The notes beneath the pieces were generated by a model. It was given only the letters and a program-made list of their open reading frames with translations. It ran no database searches and was not told where the DNA came from. Positions 17,221-25,490 of a stretch of 57,153 nucleotides of DNA are shown here, in pieces. The stretch covers positions 1-57,153 of the forward strand of contig OMTX01000175.1 in the NCBI GenBank assembly GCA_900314085.1, given 5' to 3'. The stretch's first letter is position 1; each line of letters begins with the position of its first letter. A program made the position numbers and the translations under genes. The DNA is from an uncultured Lachnospiraceae bacterium. Its GTDB lineage: Bacteria > Bacillota > Clostridia > Lachnospirales > Lachnospiraceae.

Positions 17221-20037
17221 GTGTCACAGAAAAGCATTATTCTGAAGCGCCATGCCAAGCGGGCGTTTGAAATACTTACCCGACAGGGGCCGAAAGCCTT
17301 TTTCAAAAAGTTGCAGCTCTATTTTGCCTCCCGCCGGGATATTCCGCCTGCTCCGAATGCGGAAGAAAAAATCTCCTTCCGGGAACTCGACGAAACGCCC
17401 CTCTCTGCTCCCGGCAGCCTGGCCGTCCACCTGCACCTCTATTACGACGACCTCGCGCCGGAGTTTGCCGCCTCCCTGAAGAATATTCCCATTCCCTTTG
17501 ACCTCTATATTTCCGTCCGCTCTGACCTTTCAGAGGAGCGGATGGCTGAGCTTGCCGCGCTTTTCGGACAGGCTGCAGGAACCGGCAGAGCTGCAGGGAA
17601 TGAATCCGGCGCCGGGACGCCTGCCGCAGGCAAAGTCACCATCCGCCGGTCCGAAAACCGTGGGCGGGACATTGCTCCCATGTATGTCCTCTTCGGGAAG
17701 GAGCTCTCCTCTTATGACTTCGTGCTTCACATGCATTCAAAGAAGTCCCTCTATACCGGCTCCGAGCAGATGGGCTGGCGCCAGTACTCTGTCAGCAGCC
17801 TGATTGGAAGCCCGGATGCGGCATCCCGCCTCCTGAAGCTCATAGCCGGGCATCCGGATATCGGCCTCGTCTATCCGAAACGGTATCCCGGCATGGTGCC
17901 GGAGGCCTACGGGTGGCTTGCCAATGAAAAAAAAGGAAAGGAGTTTCTCGACTCCCTGGGGATTCCCTTCCGGAACACGATTTTTCTCTACCCTGCCGGA
18001 AGCTTCTTCCTCGTCCGGAACGCCGCCATCCGGCAGATCTGGGACCGGAAGCTTTCCTACCTGGATTTCGACGAAGAAAAGGGACAGACGGACGGAACCC
18101 TGGCCCATGTCCTGGAACGGGCAATTTCCCGGGTGGCAGCAGCAAACGGTTTCCGGGACGCCATCGCAGACGCTTCCGATGAAAGCTTCCACATCGGCGC
18201 AGACAGGGATACCTTTGCCCCGGTTTTCCGCAGAGATCCGGAATATCTCGATGCCGAGCTTATGAGCGCAGACGTCGTCTCCTTTGACGTCTTTGACACC
18301 CTGCTGACAAGGAAGTACTTGGAGCCCTCCGACCTGTTTGCTGCAATTCCTGCAGCTTGCGGCTTTTCAAAAATTGCCTCCGAAGACTTCCGAAAAATCC
18401 GCATGGAAGCAGAGGGAGAGGCAATGCGGCAGAAAAAGGCCTTTTGCTCCCTTTCAGACATCTATGACACCCTGCAAGGCCTCCTGCATTTGAGCGCAGG
18501 AGAACGGGACGCCCTCGAAAATGCAGAGCTTGCCCTGGAAAAGGACACCCTTCTTCCGCGAAGGGACATGGCAGCCCTCTTCCGCGCGCTCGCTGATGCG
18601 GGGAAAAATATTATTCTGGTAAGCGACATGTACCTGCCCCGGTCCTTCTATGAAGACGTCTTGAAAGAAAACGGGCTCGAAGGCTATGAAAGACTCTATC
18701 TCTCCTGCGAAGAAGGCCTGCGCAAGGACGACGGCAGCCTTTGGGAGAAGGTGTACGCCGACTTTCCCGACCGGGTTCTGATTCATGTGGGTGACAACCA
18801 GCGGTCTGACTGGCAGGTTCTTTCCGACCGGGGCGGCCGCCCCCTGTGGATCATGAGTCCTGCTGCAGAAGCGCAGATTGCAGGCATTGACGCCCTATCC
18901 GCTGCATTGAGCAGAAACGCCCCCTCCCTGATCCGGGGACTCTTCCGGAACGGAGGGCTTTTCAACTCCCCCTTCGCCCTTTCCAAAGACGGCCAGGCCA
19001 GGTTGACGGATTCCTATGCCATGGGCTATTCGGTTTTCGGCCCCCTCTTCTATGAGTACATGGCCTGGCTGCAGGAAAACACGCCAAAAGATGCTGTTCT
19101 GGCCTTTCTTGCCAGAGAGGGCTACCTGTTTGAACAGATCTATGAACTCTTTGCAGGAACCGCCGCAAAAGACCACCTTTACCTGCTGACCTCCCGCCGG
19201 GCCGTGTCCGTGGCTGCCGCCCGGTCTGAGGAGGACATCCGGGAAATTCTCCGCCGGGCCTACGACGGCACGCTCAAAAATCTGCTGGAATCCCGTCTGG
19301 GCGCCTCTCCCGCCCTGGCAGCCGGTGTTCCCGACCGGCAGGTGCATATTGCAGATCCTGCTTCAGGGGAAAAGGATGATTACGACAAAGTCATGAACGC
19401 AATAGCCCCCCTGCTGCCGGAACTCATCAAAAATGCCGCAGAGGAAAGGGAGACCTATCTCTCCTATCTGGACTCCGTCCTTCCGGAAGAAAAGAGAAAA
19501 AAAGCTGTCCTCGTCGACATCGGCTATTCCGGCACTATCCAGTATCATATGGCAAAGCTTTTGCAGGAGCCGGTCAAGGCCGCCTACCTGGCCGTTTTCG
19601 ACCTGAACCCGGGGCTTCCCCGGCTGGGCTGCGAGGTCTTTGCCATGTACGGGAAAGAAAAATCCCCATTTGCGGACAGCATCAAAAAAACGCTGCTCTT
19701 TCTCGAATGCGCGCTCTCGGCTCCATATGGGCAGCTCCTGCGCTTTGAAAAAAACGGGCAGCCTGACTACCGGAACGACGCTCTCCCTTCAGATGGCATC
19801 CGCTTCCTGCAGGACGGAATCCTTTCCTACTGCAGGGACCGGGCATCGGCAGAAAACCTTTCCGGGCAGCAGTCTGTGCCGGAAAGCCGTGCCTTCATGG
19901 AAGAGACCTACACCGAGCTGCTTGTGAATCACAACTATCTCAAAAGAGAGACGGCCTCCCTTTTTACCGTGGAAGACCGCTACAGTCAGGATACCTGCCT
20001 GCATCTGAATCCGGATACCCACCAGTGGGAAATCTGA
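17221..20037 (+). CDS. RgpF-like rhamnan synthesis domain fused to HAD hydrolase domain, surface polysaccharide protein
   Basis: About 938 residues. The N-terminal 310 residues are a rhamnan-synthesis F (RgpF) type domain: VHLHLYYDDL, SENRGRDIAPM and FVLHMHSKKS are its recognisable blocks. Around residue 353 a HAD-like domain starts with SFDVFDTLL (nucleophile and acid Asp), and ILVSDMYLP follows with the second HAD motif. The last 380 residues (AFLAREGYLFEQIYE, VLVDIGYSGTIQYH) form a second module seen with such HAD domains in sugar-polymer loci. It probably acts in synthesis or modification of a rhamnose-type polymer. I prefer the GTG at 17221, which has GGAG six bases upstream; ATGs at 17191 and 17209 lack a ribosome binding site. 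It is encoded opposite to, and apart from, the polysaccharide operon. Confidence 0.8.
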   Translation: MSQKSIILKRHAKRAFEILTRQGPKAFFKKLQLYFASRRDIPPAPNAEEKISFRELDETPLSAPGSLAVHLHLYYDDLAPEFAASLKNIPIPFDLYISVRSDLSEERMAELAALFGQAAGTGRAAGNESGAGTPAAGKVTIRRSENRGRDIAPMYVLFGKELSSYDFVLHMHSKKSLYTGSEQMGWRQYSVSSLIGSPDAASRLLKLIAGHPDIGLVYPKRYPGMVPEAYGWLANEKKGKEFLDSLGIPFRNTIFLYPAGSFFLVRNAAIRQIWDRKLSYLDFDEEKGQTDGTLAHVLERAISRVAAANGFRDAIADASDESFHIGADRDTFAPVFRRDPEYLDAELMSADVVSFDVFDTLLTRKYLEPSDLFAAIPAACGFSKIASEDFRKIRMEAEGEAMRQKKAFCSLSDIYDTLQGLLHLSAGERDALENAELALEKDTLLPRRDMAALFRALADAGKNIILVSDMYLPRSFYEDVLKENGLEGYERLYLSCEEGLRKDDGSLWEKVYADFPDRVLIHVGDNQRSDWQVLSDRGGRPLWIMSPAAEAQIAGIDALSAALSRNAPSLIRGLFRNGGLFNSPFALSKDGQARLTDSYAMGYSVFGPLFYEYMAWLQENTPKDAVLAFLAREGYLFEQIYELFAGTAAKDHLYLLTSRRAVSVAAARSEEDIREILRRAYDGTLKNLLESRLGASPALAAGVPDRQVHIADPASGEKDDYDKVMNAIAPLLPELIKNAAEERETYLSYLDSVLPEEKRKKAVLVDIGYSGTIQYHMAKLLQEPVKAAYLAVFDLNPGLPRLGCEVFAMYGKEKSPFADSIKKTLLFLECALSAPYGQLLRFEKNGQPDYRNDALPSDGIRFLQDGILSYCRDRASAENLSGQQSVPESRAFMEETYTELLVNHNYLKRETASLFTVEDRYSQDTCLHLNPDTHQWEI

Positions 20038-20085
20038 CCGGACGCCCGGGGCAGGCTTTCCAATCCTTCTTTTCGGGCAGACGAA

Positions 20086-20113
20086 AGGCGGCGCCATCCG
20101 GTGCCGCCTTTTC
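20086..20113 (+). terminator. Intrinsic terminator after the RgpF/HAD gene
   Basis: A 10-bp stem (AGGCGGCGCC / GGTGCCGCCT, one G-T pair) with loop ATCC, followed by TTTTC. It lies about 50 bases after the stop at 20037. Confidence 0.85.
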
Positions 20114-20179
20114 ATATGTTCAGGGGCCTGCCAAAATCCGGCAGACTTTCTTTTTCAAAAAAAACGGGAAGGTACCGCT

Positions 20180-21151
20180 TCAGCGCAGGGAAATCAGCGT
20201 GCCCTGCTCGCTTCCTATGGCCTTCTGCTCGGGGATGAGCTTTGCCACAAGGACTTTCCTGACGGCGGAATCGCCGATGAAATCTATGGCTGCCCGGATC
20301 TTCGGCTCCATGGTTCCCCGACCGAATTCTCCTGCTGCCAGATATTTTTTTGCATCCTCTACCGACATATAATCGAGGGGCTTTTCATCCTCTTTCCCGA
20401 AGGACAGGCAGACCTTGTCCACTCCCGTCAGGAAGATGAGCATGTCTGCGGAAATAAGCTCGGCCAGGCGGCCGGCTGCCGTATCCTTTTCAATGACGGC
20501 AGAAGCTCCCTTGAGACGGTTCTCCTGGGTAAGCACCGGGATGCCGCCGCCCCCGCAGGCAATGACAACCTGGTCTGCAGCAAGCAGGGCTTCGATCGCG
20601 TCGATTTCCACGATATCGATGGGCTGCGGCGTCGCAACGACACGGCGGAAACCGGCAGCGCCGCTTTCGGAAGGAAGCTCCTTTCCTGCCGCATCCACAG
20701 GCGTCACGTGATTGCCCTTCTTCTCCTCGGCATCGGCTTCTTCCCGGCTCATAATACGGCCGATGATCTTCGAGGGGCGGTAAAAGGCCTCGTCATAGGG
20801 ATCCACCGTGACCTGTGTCAGGATGGTGGAAACCGTCTTTGAAATGCCGCGGGACAAAAGCTCCGTCCGAATGGCATTCTGCAGGTCATAGCCAATGTAG
20901 CCCTGGGACATGGCGGAAGCCACGCTCATGGGCGTCGCCGTGTACTCGGGGTTTGATGCGCCGAATTCGTTCATGGCGGCATGGATCATGGAGACCTGGG
21001 GACCGTTCGAGTGGGTGATCACCACCTCATAGTCCTGCTCAATGAAGTCACAGATTTTCGCTGCGGATTTCTTTGCCGCTTCCTGCTGCTCAGGAAGTGT
21101 CGTTCCAAGGGCTTCATGGCCGAGGGCCAGTACAATTCTCTTCTTTTTCAT
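20180..21151 (-). CDS. arcC: Carbamate kinase
   Basis: 323 residues, amino acid kinase fold. It makes ATP and carbamate from carbamoyl phosphate and ADP. Recognisable parts are the N-terminal LALGHEALGTT, THSNGPQV, the carbamate-kinase-specific PSKIIGRIM/AGFRRVVATPQP segment, and IACGGGGIPV with the nucleotide-site LTGVDKVCLSFG. There are no arcA, arcB or arcD genes beside it, so the source of carbamoyl phosphate (citrulline, agmatine, purine or allantoin catabolism) is not shown. It follows an HD-GYP gene by 81 bases in the same direction. The start ATG has GGAGGAG at a good distance. Confidence 0.93.
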   Translation of the reverse strand: MKKKRIVLALGHEALGTTLPEQQEAAKKSAAKICDFIEQDYEVVITHSNGPQVSMIHAAMNEFGASNPEYTATPMSVASAMSQGYIGYDLQNAIRTELLSRGISKTVSTILTQVTVDPYDEAFYRPSKIIGRIMSREEADAEEKKGNHVTPVDAAGKELPSESGAAGFRRVVATPQPIDIVEIDAIEALLAADQVVIACGGGGIPVLTQENRLKGASAVIEKDTAAGRLAELISADMLIFLTGVDKVCLSFGKEDEKPLDYMSVEDAKKYLAAGEFGRGTMEPKIRAAIDFIGDSAVRKVLVAKLIPEQKAIGSEQGTLISLR

Positions 21152-21232
21152 AAGTTTTCGTCTCCTCCAGGCAACTGTTCTGATGATCTGAAAGGCAGTC
21201 CGCCCATACAGGCTGCCACCGGCATACTTTTT

Positions 21233-21985
21233 TCAGACTCTGTTCTTTCCCGCCAGAAAATTCCGGATATTTGCGATACTATCCTTAGAAGCAACGGCCT
21301 GACCGCGCATGACATAATATTTGTCATCGTCGATCATCTGCAGCATCAGGGCCGCATACTTCGGATCGAGCTGGGTTCCGGAGGAATCCGTGATGATCTT
21401 CCGGATCTCCTCCTGGGGCATGGCCTTCCGGTAGGACCGGTTCGACGCCATGGCGTCGTAGGCATCGGCAACAGCAATGATACGGGCTTCCTCCGGAATG
21501 CTCTCTCCGATCATGCCGTAGGGATAGCCGGAGCCGTCGTAGTGCTCGTGGTGGTAGAGGGCGCCGATCCGGATGCGGGGAATTTCCGTGACGGGCTCGA
21601 GGATTTCCCCGCCCATCTCCGGATGTTCGCGAACCTTCTGGTATTCCTCGTCTGTCAGCTTCTCTGTTTTCCGCAGGATGACGCCGGGCACACCGATCTT
21701 TCCGACGTCGTGCACCATGCCGAGATAGTAGATGTTTTTCTGAAAGCGGGCATCTTTGCCTGCCCGCCGGGCAAGCTCCCGCGAATAGAGGGCAACGCGG
21801 ATGGAATGTCCCTGGGTGTAGGGATCCTTGGCATCGATGGCAGATACGAGCGTCGTGATGAGCTGGTCCGTCAGCATGTCCGCGTGCTTCTGCTCCTTTC
21901 GGAGCTTCATGTTTGAGATGATGAGAATAATAGTAACGGAGATCAGCGCAGCAGCGATGATTGCCGCGATGATGATTCTGTCCAT
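21233..21985 (-). CDS. Membrane-anchored HD-GYP domain protein (putative cyclic di-nucleotide phosphodiesterase)
   Basis: 250 residues. One N-terminal membrane helix (about 3-24) is followed by a short coiled linker and a complete HD-GYP domain: H60, HDVGKIG at 92-98 (H92, D93), H121, HHEHYDGSGYP at 145-155. All metal ligands and the GYP triplet are present, so phosphodiesterase activity on c-di-GMP (or cGAMP) is likely. It has no sensor domain beyond the anchor. A GGDEF protein is encoded at 42387-43517, so both synthesis and breakdown of the signal are represented in the window. On the minus strand TTTTCA-17-CATAAT at 22024-22052 is a possible promoter. Confidence 0.9.
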   Translation of the reverse strand: MDRIIIAAIIAAALISVTIILIISNMKLRKEQKHADMLTDQLITTLVSAIDAKDPYTQGHSIRVALYSRELARRAGKDARFQKNIYYLGMVHDVGKIGVPGVILRKTEKLTDEEYQKVREHPEMGGEILEPVTEIPRIRIGALYHHEHYDGSGYPYGMIGESIPEEARIIAVADAYDAMASNRSYRKAMPQEEIRKIITDSSGTQLDPKYAALMLQMIDDDKYYVMRGQAVASKDSIANIRNFLAGKNRV

Positions 21986-22101
21986 GGCAGCCTCCCGACT
22001 TTCTCCCGGTCACGACTCTTTTGATTATGCCACAAAAAGGACGGCTTGAAAACAGAAAACGGGGGATGACCGCCTTCGGATGCTCTTTCCCGCGCACATG
22101 A

Positions 22102-22130
22102 AAACAGGCTGCGGCAAACAGCCGCAGCCC
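22102..22130 (-). terminator. Hairpin terminator closing the cysK transcript
   Basis: A perfect 9-bp stem, GGCTGCGGC / GCCGCAGCC (22107-22115 and 22121-22129), five-base loop, followed on the minus strand by TGTTTTC. On the plus strand it is followed by ATAGGGTTTT, so it may work weakly both ways. Confidence 0.7.
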
Positions 22131-22139
22131 ATAGGGTTT

Positions 22140-22274
22140 TAGGAGGTGAGACAATTTTTCTTTTTCCCGCGCTGATCAGGCGCGAAGCATAAGACTGAAG
22201 CGATTACCACTAGGTCATTCGCCCACCAACGAATTAATTCGTCGTGGGAGATGACTTTTGGCGCTGTAATCACA
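22140..22274 (-). ncRNA. Candidate structured RNA between cysK stop and terminator
   Basis: About 135 bases with several nested pairings on the minus strand. GTCAT/ATGAC, CCCAC/GTGGG and CGAAT/ATTCG stack into one long interrupted hairpin (22214-22255). This is enclosed by GTGATTAC pairing with GTAATCGC. A CGCGC/GCGCG hairpin follows. The 3' part contains CTCACCTCCT, which equals the anti-Shine-Dalgarno end of 16S rRNA. The terminator at 22102-22130 comes next. It could be an independent small RNA or a 3' untranslated element of cysK. I cannot assign a known RNA family. Confidence 0.45.
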
Positions 22275-23207
22275 TTATTCTTCGAAAAGGGCTGTAGAAA
22301 GATACCGGTCACCGGAATCGGGCAGCAGGGTGACAATCGTCTTTCCTGCATTCTCCGGACGCTTTGCAATATCTACAGCTGCCTTAACGGCTGCGCCGGA
22401 AGATATGCCGACAAGAACGCCGGCCTTCTTTCCGACGAGACGCGCATAGGTAAAGGCATCGTCATCCGAAATCGGGAGAATTTCATCATAAATCTTTGTA
22501 TTCAGCACATCGGGAACGAAACCGGCGCCGATTCCCTGGATCTTGTGCGCCCCGGCATGGCCTTCCGAAAGAACCGGAGAAGAAGCGGGCTCAACGGCAA
22601 TGACTTTGACTGCCGGATTCTGCTCCTTTAAGTACTCGCCGGTTCCCGTCAGGGTTCCTCCTGTACCGACGCCGGCAATGAAGAAGTCGACCTTGCCATC
22701 CGTATCCTTCCAAACTTCAGGGCCCGTCGTAGCCTTGTGGTAGGCAGGGTTCGCAGGGTTTACGAACTGGCCGGGGATGAAGGAATCCGGAATCTCCTTT
22801 GCGAGTTCATCGGCTTTTGCAATGGCTCCCTTCATGCCCTTGGCGCCTTCTGTCAACACGAGCTCTGCCCCGTACTGCTTCATGAGCTTGCGGCGCTCAA
22901 CGGACATGGTCTCCGGCATTACGATGATAATGCGGTAGCCGCGCGCTGCCGCTACAGAGGCCAGGCCGATGCCGGTGTTGCCGGAGGTGGGCTCGATAAT
23001 CGTAGCGCCGGGCTTCAGTTTTCCGGATTTCTCTGCGTCATCCAGCATGCCCTTGGCAATACGGTCCTTGACAGAGCCTGTCGGGTTGAAATACTCAAGC
23101 TTGGCAAGAATCTTGGCATTCAGTCCAAGTTCCTGCTCGATGCCGGTAAGTTCCAGGAGGGGCGTCCCTCCGATCAGCTGGTCTGCAGATGTGTAGATGC
23201 GTGACAT
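22275..23207 (-). CDS. cysK: Cysteine synthase A (O-acetylserine sulfhydrylase)
   Basis: 310 residues, PLP enzyme that makes cysteine from O-acetylserine and sulfide. The PLP lysine is in NPTGSVKDR (K47). The substrate loop [10 protein letters not shown], the PLP phosphate loop [12 protein letters not shown] and the C-terminal [11 protein letters not shown] are all present. I choose ATG at 23207 ([10 protein letters not shown]), which has AAAGGA at a proper distance; ATG at 23216 overlaps that site. In B. subtilis CysK also binds the Rrf2 regulator CymR, and here an Rrf2 gene lies 1.7 kb away beyond metY. A promoter is at 23283-23310 and the message ends at the hairpin near 22102. Confidence 0.95.
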   Translation of the reverse strand: MSRIYTSADQLIGGTPLLELTGIEQELGLNAKILAKLEYFNPTGSVKDRIAKGMLDDAEKSGKLKPGATIIEPTSGNTGIGLASVAAARGYRIIIVMPETMSVERRKLMKQYGAELVLTEGAKGMKGAIAKADELAKEIPDSFIPGQFVNPANPAYHKATTGPEVWKDTDGKVDFFIAGVGTGGTLTGTGEYLKEQNPAVKVIAVEPASSPVLSEGHAGAHKIQGIGAGFVPDVLNTKIYDEILPISDDDAFTYARLVGKKAGVLVGISSGAAVKAAVDIAKRPENAGKTIVTLLPDSGDRYLSTALFEE

Positions 23208-23282
23208 AATAATCATCCTTTCTTATATACTTCGGATTACAGGAAGCCAGGCCCCCTCATAAGCCGCAAGCATTTGCCAACC

Positions 23283-23310
23283 ATTATAGCATTCCCGGAC
23301 TCCCTTCCAA
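23283..23310 (-). promoter_or_regulatory. cysK promoter
   Basis: On the minus strand TTGGAA (23310-23305), 16 bases, TATAAT (23288-23283) with an extended -10 TGC. The start codon lies about 75 bases downstream. Confidence 0.7.
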
Positions 23311-23332
23311 AGGCCGGGAAAATATTCTTCCG

Positions 23333-23376
23333 GACACGATTTTAAAAAGCATATATTCAACTTTGAAAATCGTGTC
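23333..23376. repeat. 11-bp perfect inverted repeat between metY and cysK
   Basis: GACACGATTTT at 23333-23343 and AAAATCGTGTC at 23366-23376 with a 22-base AT-rich loop. It starts four bases after the metY stop codon and about 25 bases upstream of the cysK -35 box. No T-run follows, so it is not a plain terminator. It could be an operator, a message-end hairpin, or both. Confidence 0.6.
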
Positions 23377-23379
23377 AAA

Positions 23380-24651
23380 TTAAACCGCTGCGAAGCCCTT
23401 CTCCAGATCCTCTATTATATCATCAATGTTTTCAATACCAATGGAGAGGCGAATGGTATTGGGCTTGATGCCCTGCTCAGCCAGTTCCTCGGGAGAAAGC
23501 TCGGCATGGGTAGTCGTATACGGATGAATGACCAGAGACTTCACGTCAGCGACATTTGCGAGCAGGGAGAAAAGCTCCAGATGATCGATGAAGGCAAAGG
23601 CCTCTTTCTGTCCGCCCTTGATCTCAAAGGTGAAAATTGACGCGCCGCCGTTCGGGAAGTACTTCTGATAGAGGGCGTGATCCGGATGGTCAGGCAGGGA
23701 CGGATGGTTGACATGTTCTACCTTCGGATGCTTTGCAAGGAACTCAACAACCTTCTTCGTGTTTTCCGCATGCCGCTCGAGGCGGAGGGACAGGGTTTCC
23801 GTGCCCTGCAGAAGGAGGAAGGCGGAAAGGGGCGAAAGGGTTGCTCCTTCATCACGGAGAAGAATGGCCCGCACATAGGTGGCAAATGCTGCAGGGCCTG
23901 CTGCATCCACAAAGGAGATGCCGTGGTAGGACTCGTTCGGAGCGGAGAACTGGGGATAATCCTTCCAGTCGAAGTTGCCGCCGTCAACGATGACGCCGCC
24001 GAGTGTCGTGCCGTGGCCGCCGATGAACTTCGTTGCGGAGTGGACGACGATGTTTGCGCCATGCTCCAGCGGGCGGAAGTAGTAAGGTGTCCCGAAAGTA
24101 TTGTCAACTACGACGGGAAGACCGTGCTTGTGGGCGATTCCGGAAATCGCATCGATGTCCGGAATATCGGAGTTGGGGTTGCCCAGGGTTTCAAGATATA
24201 CCAGCTTGGTATTGGGTTTGATTGCTGCCTCCACCTCACTGAGATTGTGGGCGTCGACGAAGGTCGTCTCAATGCCGAAGTCCTTCAGCGTCAGCTTCAG
24301 GAGATTGTAGGAACCGCCATAGATGGTCTTCTGGGCTACGACATGGTCGCCGGCCTTAGCCAGTGCCGTGATGGCGTAGGTCACTGCTGCTGCGCCGGAA
24401 GCTACGGCCAGGCCTGCGACACCGCCCTCAAGGGCTGCGATTCTCTTTTCAAAGACATCCACGGTGGAGTTTGTCAGCCGCCCGTAGATATTGCCCGCAT
24501 CCTTCAGGCCGAAGCGGTCTGCCGCGTGCTGGGAATTGTGGAAGACGTAGGACGTCGTCTGGTAAATGGGAACCGCCCGGGAATCGGTAACGGGATCTGC
24601 CTGCTCCTGCCCTACGTGTACCTGCTTGGTTTCAAACTTGTATTCGCTCAT
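23380..24651 (-). CDS. metY: O-acetylhomoserine aminocarboxypropyltransferase/sulfhydrylase
   Basis: 423 residues, Cys/Met metabolism PLP family. It uses O-acetylhomoserine and sulfide (or methanethiol) to make homocysteine (or methionine). Family features are QVHVGQEQADPVT, PIYQTTSYVF, IYGRLTNSTVDVFEKR, the PLP lysine in HSATKFIGGHG, and RLSIGIENIDDII at the end. The length above 420 residues separates MetY from the shorter MetB/MetC. ATG at 24651 has ACAGGAGG nine bases upstream; the frame extends to 24699 but that part overlaps the promoter. It lies beside cysK and a divergent Rrf2 regulator, a sulfur-assimilation block. Confidence 0.93.
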   Translation of the reverse strand: MSEYKFETKQVHVGQEQADPVTDSRAVPIYQTTSYVFHNSQHAADRFGLKDAGNIYGRLTNSTVDVFEKRIAALEGGVAGLAVASGAAAVTYAITALAKAGDHVVAQKTIYGGSYNLLKLTLKDFGIETTFVDAHNLSEVEAAIKPNTKLVYLETLGNPNSDIPDIDAISGIAHKHGLPVVVDNTFGTPYYFRPLEHGANIVVHSATKFIGGHGTTLGGVIVDGGNFDWKDYPQFSAPNESYHGISFVDAAGPAAFATYVRAILLRDEGATLSPLSAFLLLQGTETLSLRLERHAENTKKVVEFLAKHPKVEHVNHPSLPDHPDHALYQKYFPNGGASIFTFEIKGGQKEAFAFIDHLELFSLLANVADVKSLVIHPYTTTHAELSPEELAEQGIKPNTIRLSIGIENIDDIIEDLEKGFAAV

Positions 24652-24697
24652 GTTTTTGTCCTCCTGTAATAACCCTTTGTTTTTGTAGGTTGAATGC

Positions 24698-24726
24698 ATA
24701 TTAATTCTTTAAACCCATTTTGTCAA
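24698..24726 (-). promoter_or_regulatory. metY promoter
   Basis: A near-ideal sigma-A promoter on the minus strand: TTGACA (24726-24721), 17 bases, TAATAT (24703-24698). The start codon is about 45 bases downstream of the expected transcription start. Confidence 0.85.
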
Positions 24727-24736
24727 TAGGTTTTTC

Positions 24737-24765
24737 TTGATTTTTTTGAAATGCCGTATTATAGT
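24737..24765 (+). promoter_or_regulatory. Promoter of the Rrf2 regulator gene
   Basis: TTGATT (24737-24742), 17 bases, TATAGT (24760-24765). It is back to back with the metY promoter, only ten bases between the two -35 boxes, so one bound regulator could control both. The leader to the ATG is about 150 bases. Confidence 0.65.
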
Positions 24766-24803
24766 AGGTTTCAAGAAGATATAACGGCTTCTTTGCATGG
24801 GCA

Positions 24804-24869
24804 AAACCCTATTCTCCCCCGTGTTATTGCGTCTTGGTGGGCGATAATTCCTACAAAAGAGTAGGGTTT
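24804..24869 (+). promoter_or_regulatory. Leader of Rrf2 gene with alternative pairings
   Basis: The 12-base arm at 24804-24815 (AAACCCTATTCT) pairs with 24858-24869 (AGAGTAGGGTTT), 11 of 12 matches. The second arm can instead form a local hairpin CCTAC/GTAGG (24850-24854 and 24861-24865). The two are mutually exclusive, as in attenuator leaders, but no U-run terminator follows. The arms could also be paired operator sites. Confidence 0.35.
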
Positions 24870-24925
24870 CGGATGATTGAAAAAGATGCCTGGAAATGAA
24901 ATAGAAATTTTCGGAGGAATTCATT

Positions 24926-25414
24926 ATGAAGATATCTACCAAAGGCCGCTACGCCATGCGCGTGATGGTTGACCTGGCCCTGCACAATACCGGCGACTGG
25001 ATCCGCCTGCAGGACATCGCCGACCGCCAGGGTATTTCGGAAAAGTATCTGGAGGCGATTGTGAAAAACCTGGTCACTGCGAATCTTCTCGAGGGAAAAC
25101 GGGGAAAGAACGGGGGCTACCGCCTACTGAGGGAGCCCGCCGTCTATACCGTATGGGACATTCTCTCCGTCACGGAAACCGGAGAATTGGCCCCCGTTGC
25201 CTGCCTGGAAGAAGGGGCGGCAGACTGCCCGAAGAAGGACGTCTGTCCCACCATCGCCATGTGGCGGGACTTCGGGAATATGGAGCGCGATTACTTTTCA
25301 AAAATCACGATCCAGGATCTCGTCGACCGGGCCGCAGCTGCCGCCGCAGCCGAAAATGCGACCACCGGAGAAGAAGCAGACCGCTTCCTCTCCCAGCTGT
25401 CGGCCGGGCTATGA
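24926..25414 (+). CDS. Rrf2 family transcriptional regulator with IscR-like cysteines
   Basis: 162 residues. The N-terminal winged helix (KISTKGRYAMRVMVDLA, then LQDIADRQGISEKYLEAIV as recognition helices, about 26-47) and the wing GKRGKNGGYRL are typical Rrf2. Three cysteines, C93, C101 and C107 (C-x7-C-x5-C), resemble the 2Fe-2S ligands of IscR; CymR of Bacillus lacks them. So it may sense Fe-S status rather than, or in addition to, cysteine level through CysK. Its divergent position next to metY and cysK points to control of sulfur assimilation (inference). The C-terminal 30 residues are alanine-rich. The ATG follows CGGAGGAATTC. A GAAATTTTC palindrome at 24904-24912 touches the RBS. Confidence 0.9.
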   Translation: MKISTKGRYAMRVMVDLALHNTGDWIRLQDIADRQGISEKYLEAIVKNLVTANLLEGKRGKNGGYRLLREPAVYTVWDILSVTETGELAPVACLEEGAADCPKKDVCPTIAMWRDFGNMERDYFSKITIQDLVDRAAAAAAAENATTGEEADRFLSQLSAGL

Positions 25415-25441
25415 ATCTGACCGAACCTGTGAATTATTCCA

Positions 25442-25490
25442 CCCCATGCAGGCGGATCTCTTCAGAAATCCACCTGCATGGGGCTTTTTT
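25442..25490 (+). terminator. Intrinsic terminator of the Rrf2 gene
   Basis: CCCCATGCAGG plus GGAT (25442-25457) pairs with ATCC plus CCTGCATGGGG (25468-25483) with one mismatch, followed by CTTTTTT. It lies 28 bases after the stop codon. Confidence 0.9.

Noticed and set aside
20180..21985. Arginine deiminase operon
   Set aside because: Only carbamate kinase is present; no arcA, arcB or arcD gene is adjacent.
22139..22369. 76-codon minus-strand frame overlapping cysK end
   Set aside because: It overlaps cysK in another frame and runs through strong hairpins; treated as part of a structured RNA candidate instead.
24652..24780. SAM riboswitch upstream of metY
   Set aside because: The promoter leaves a leader of only about 45 bases, too short for any S-box.
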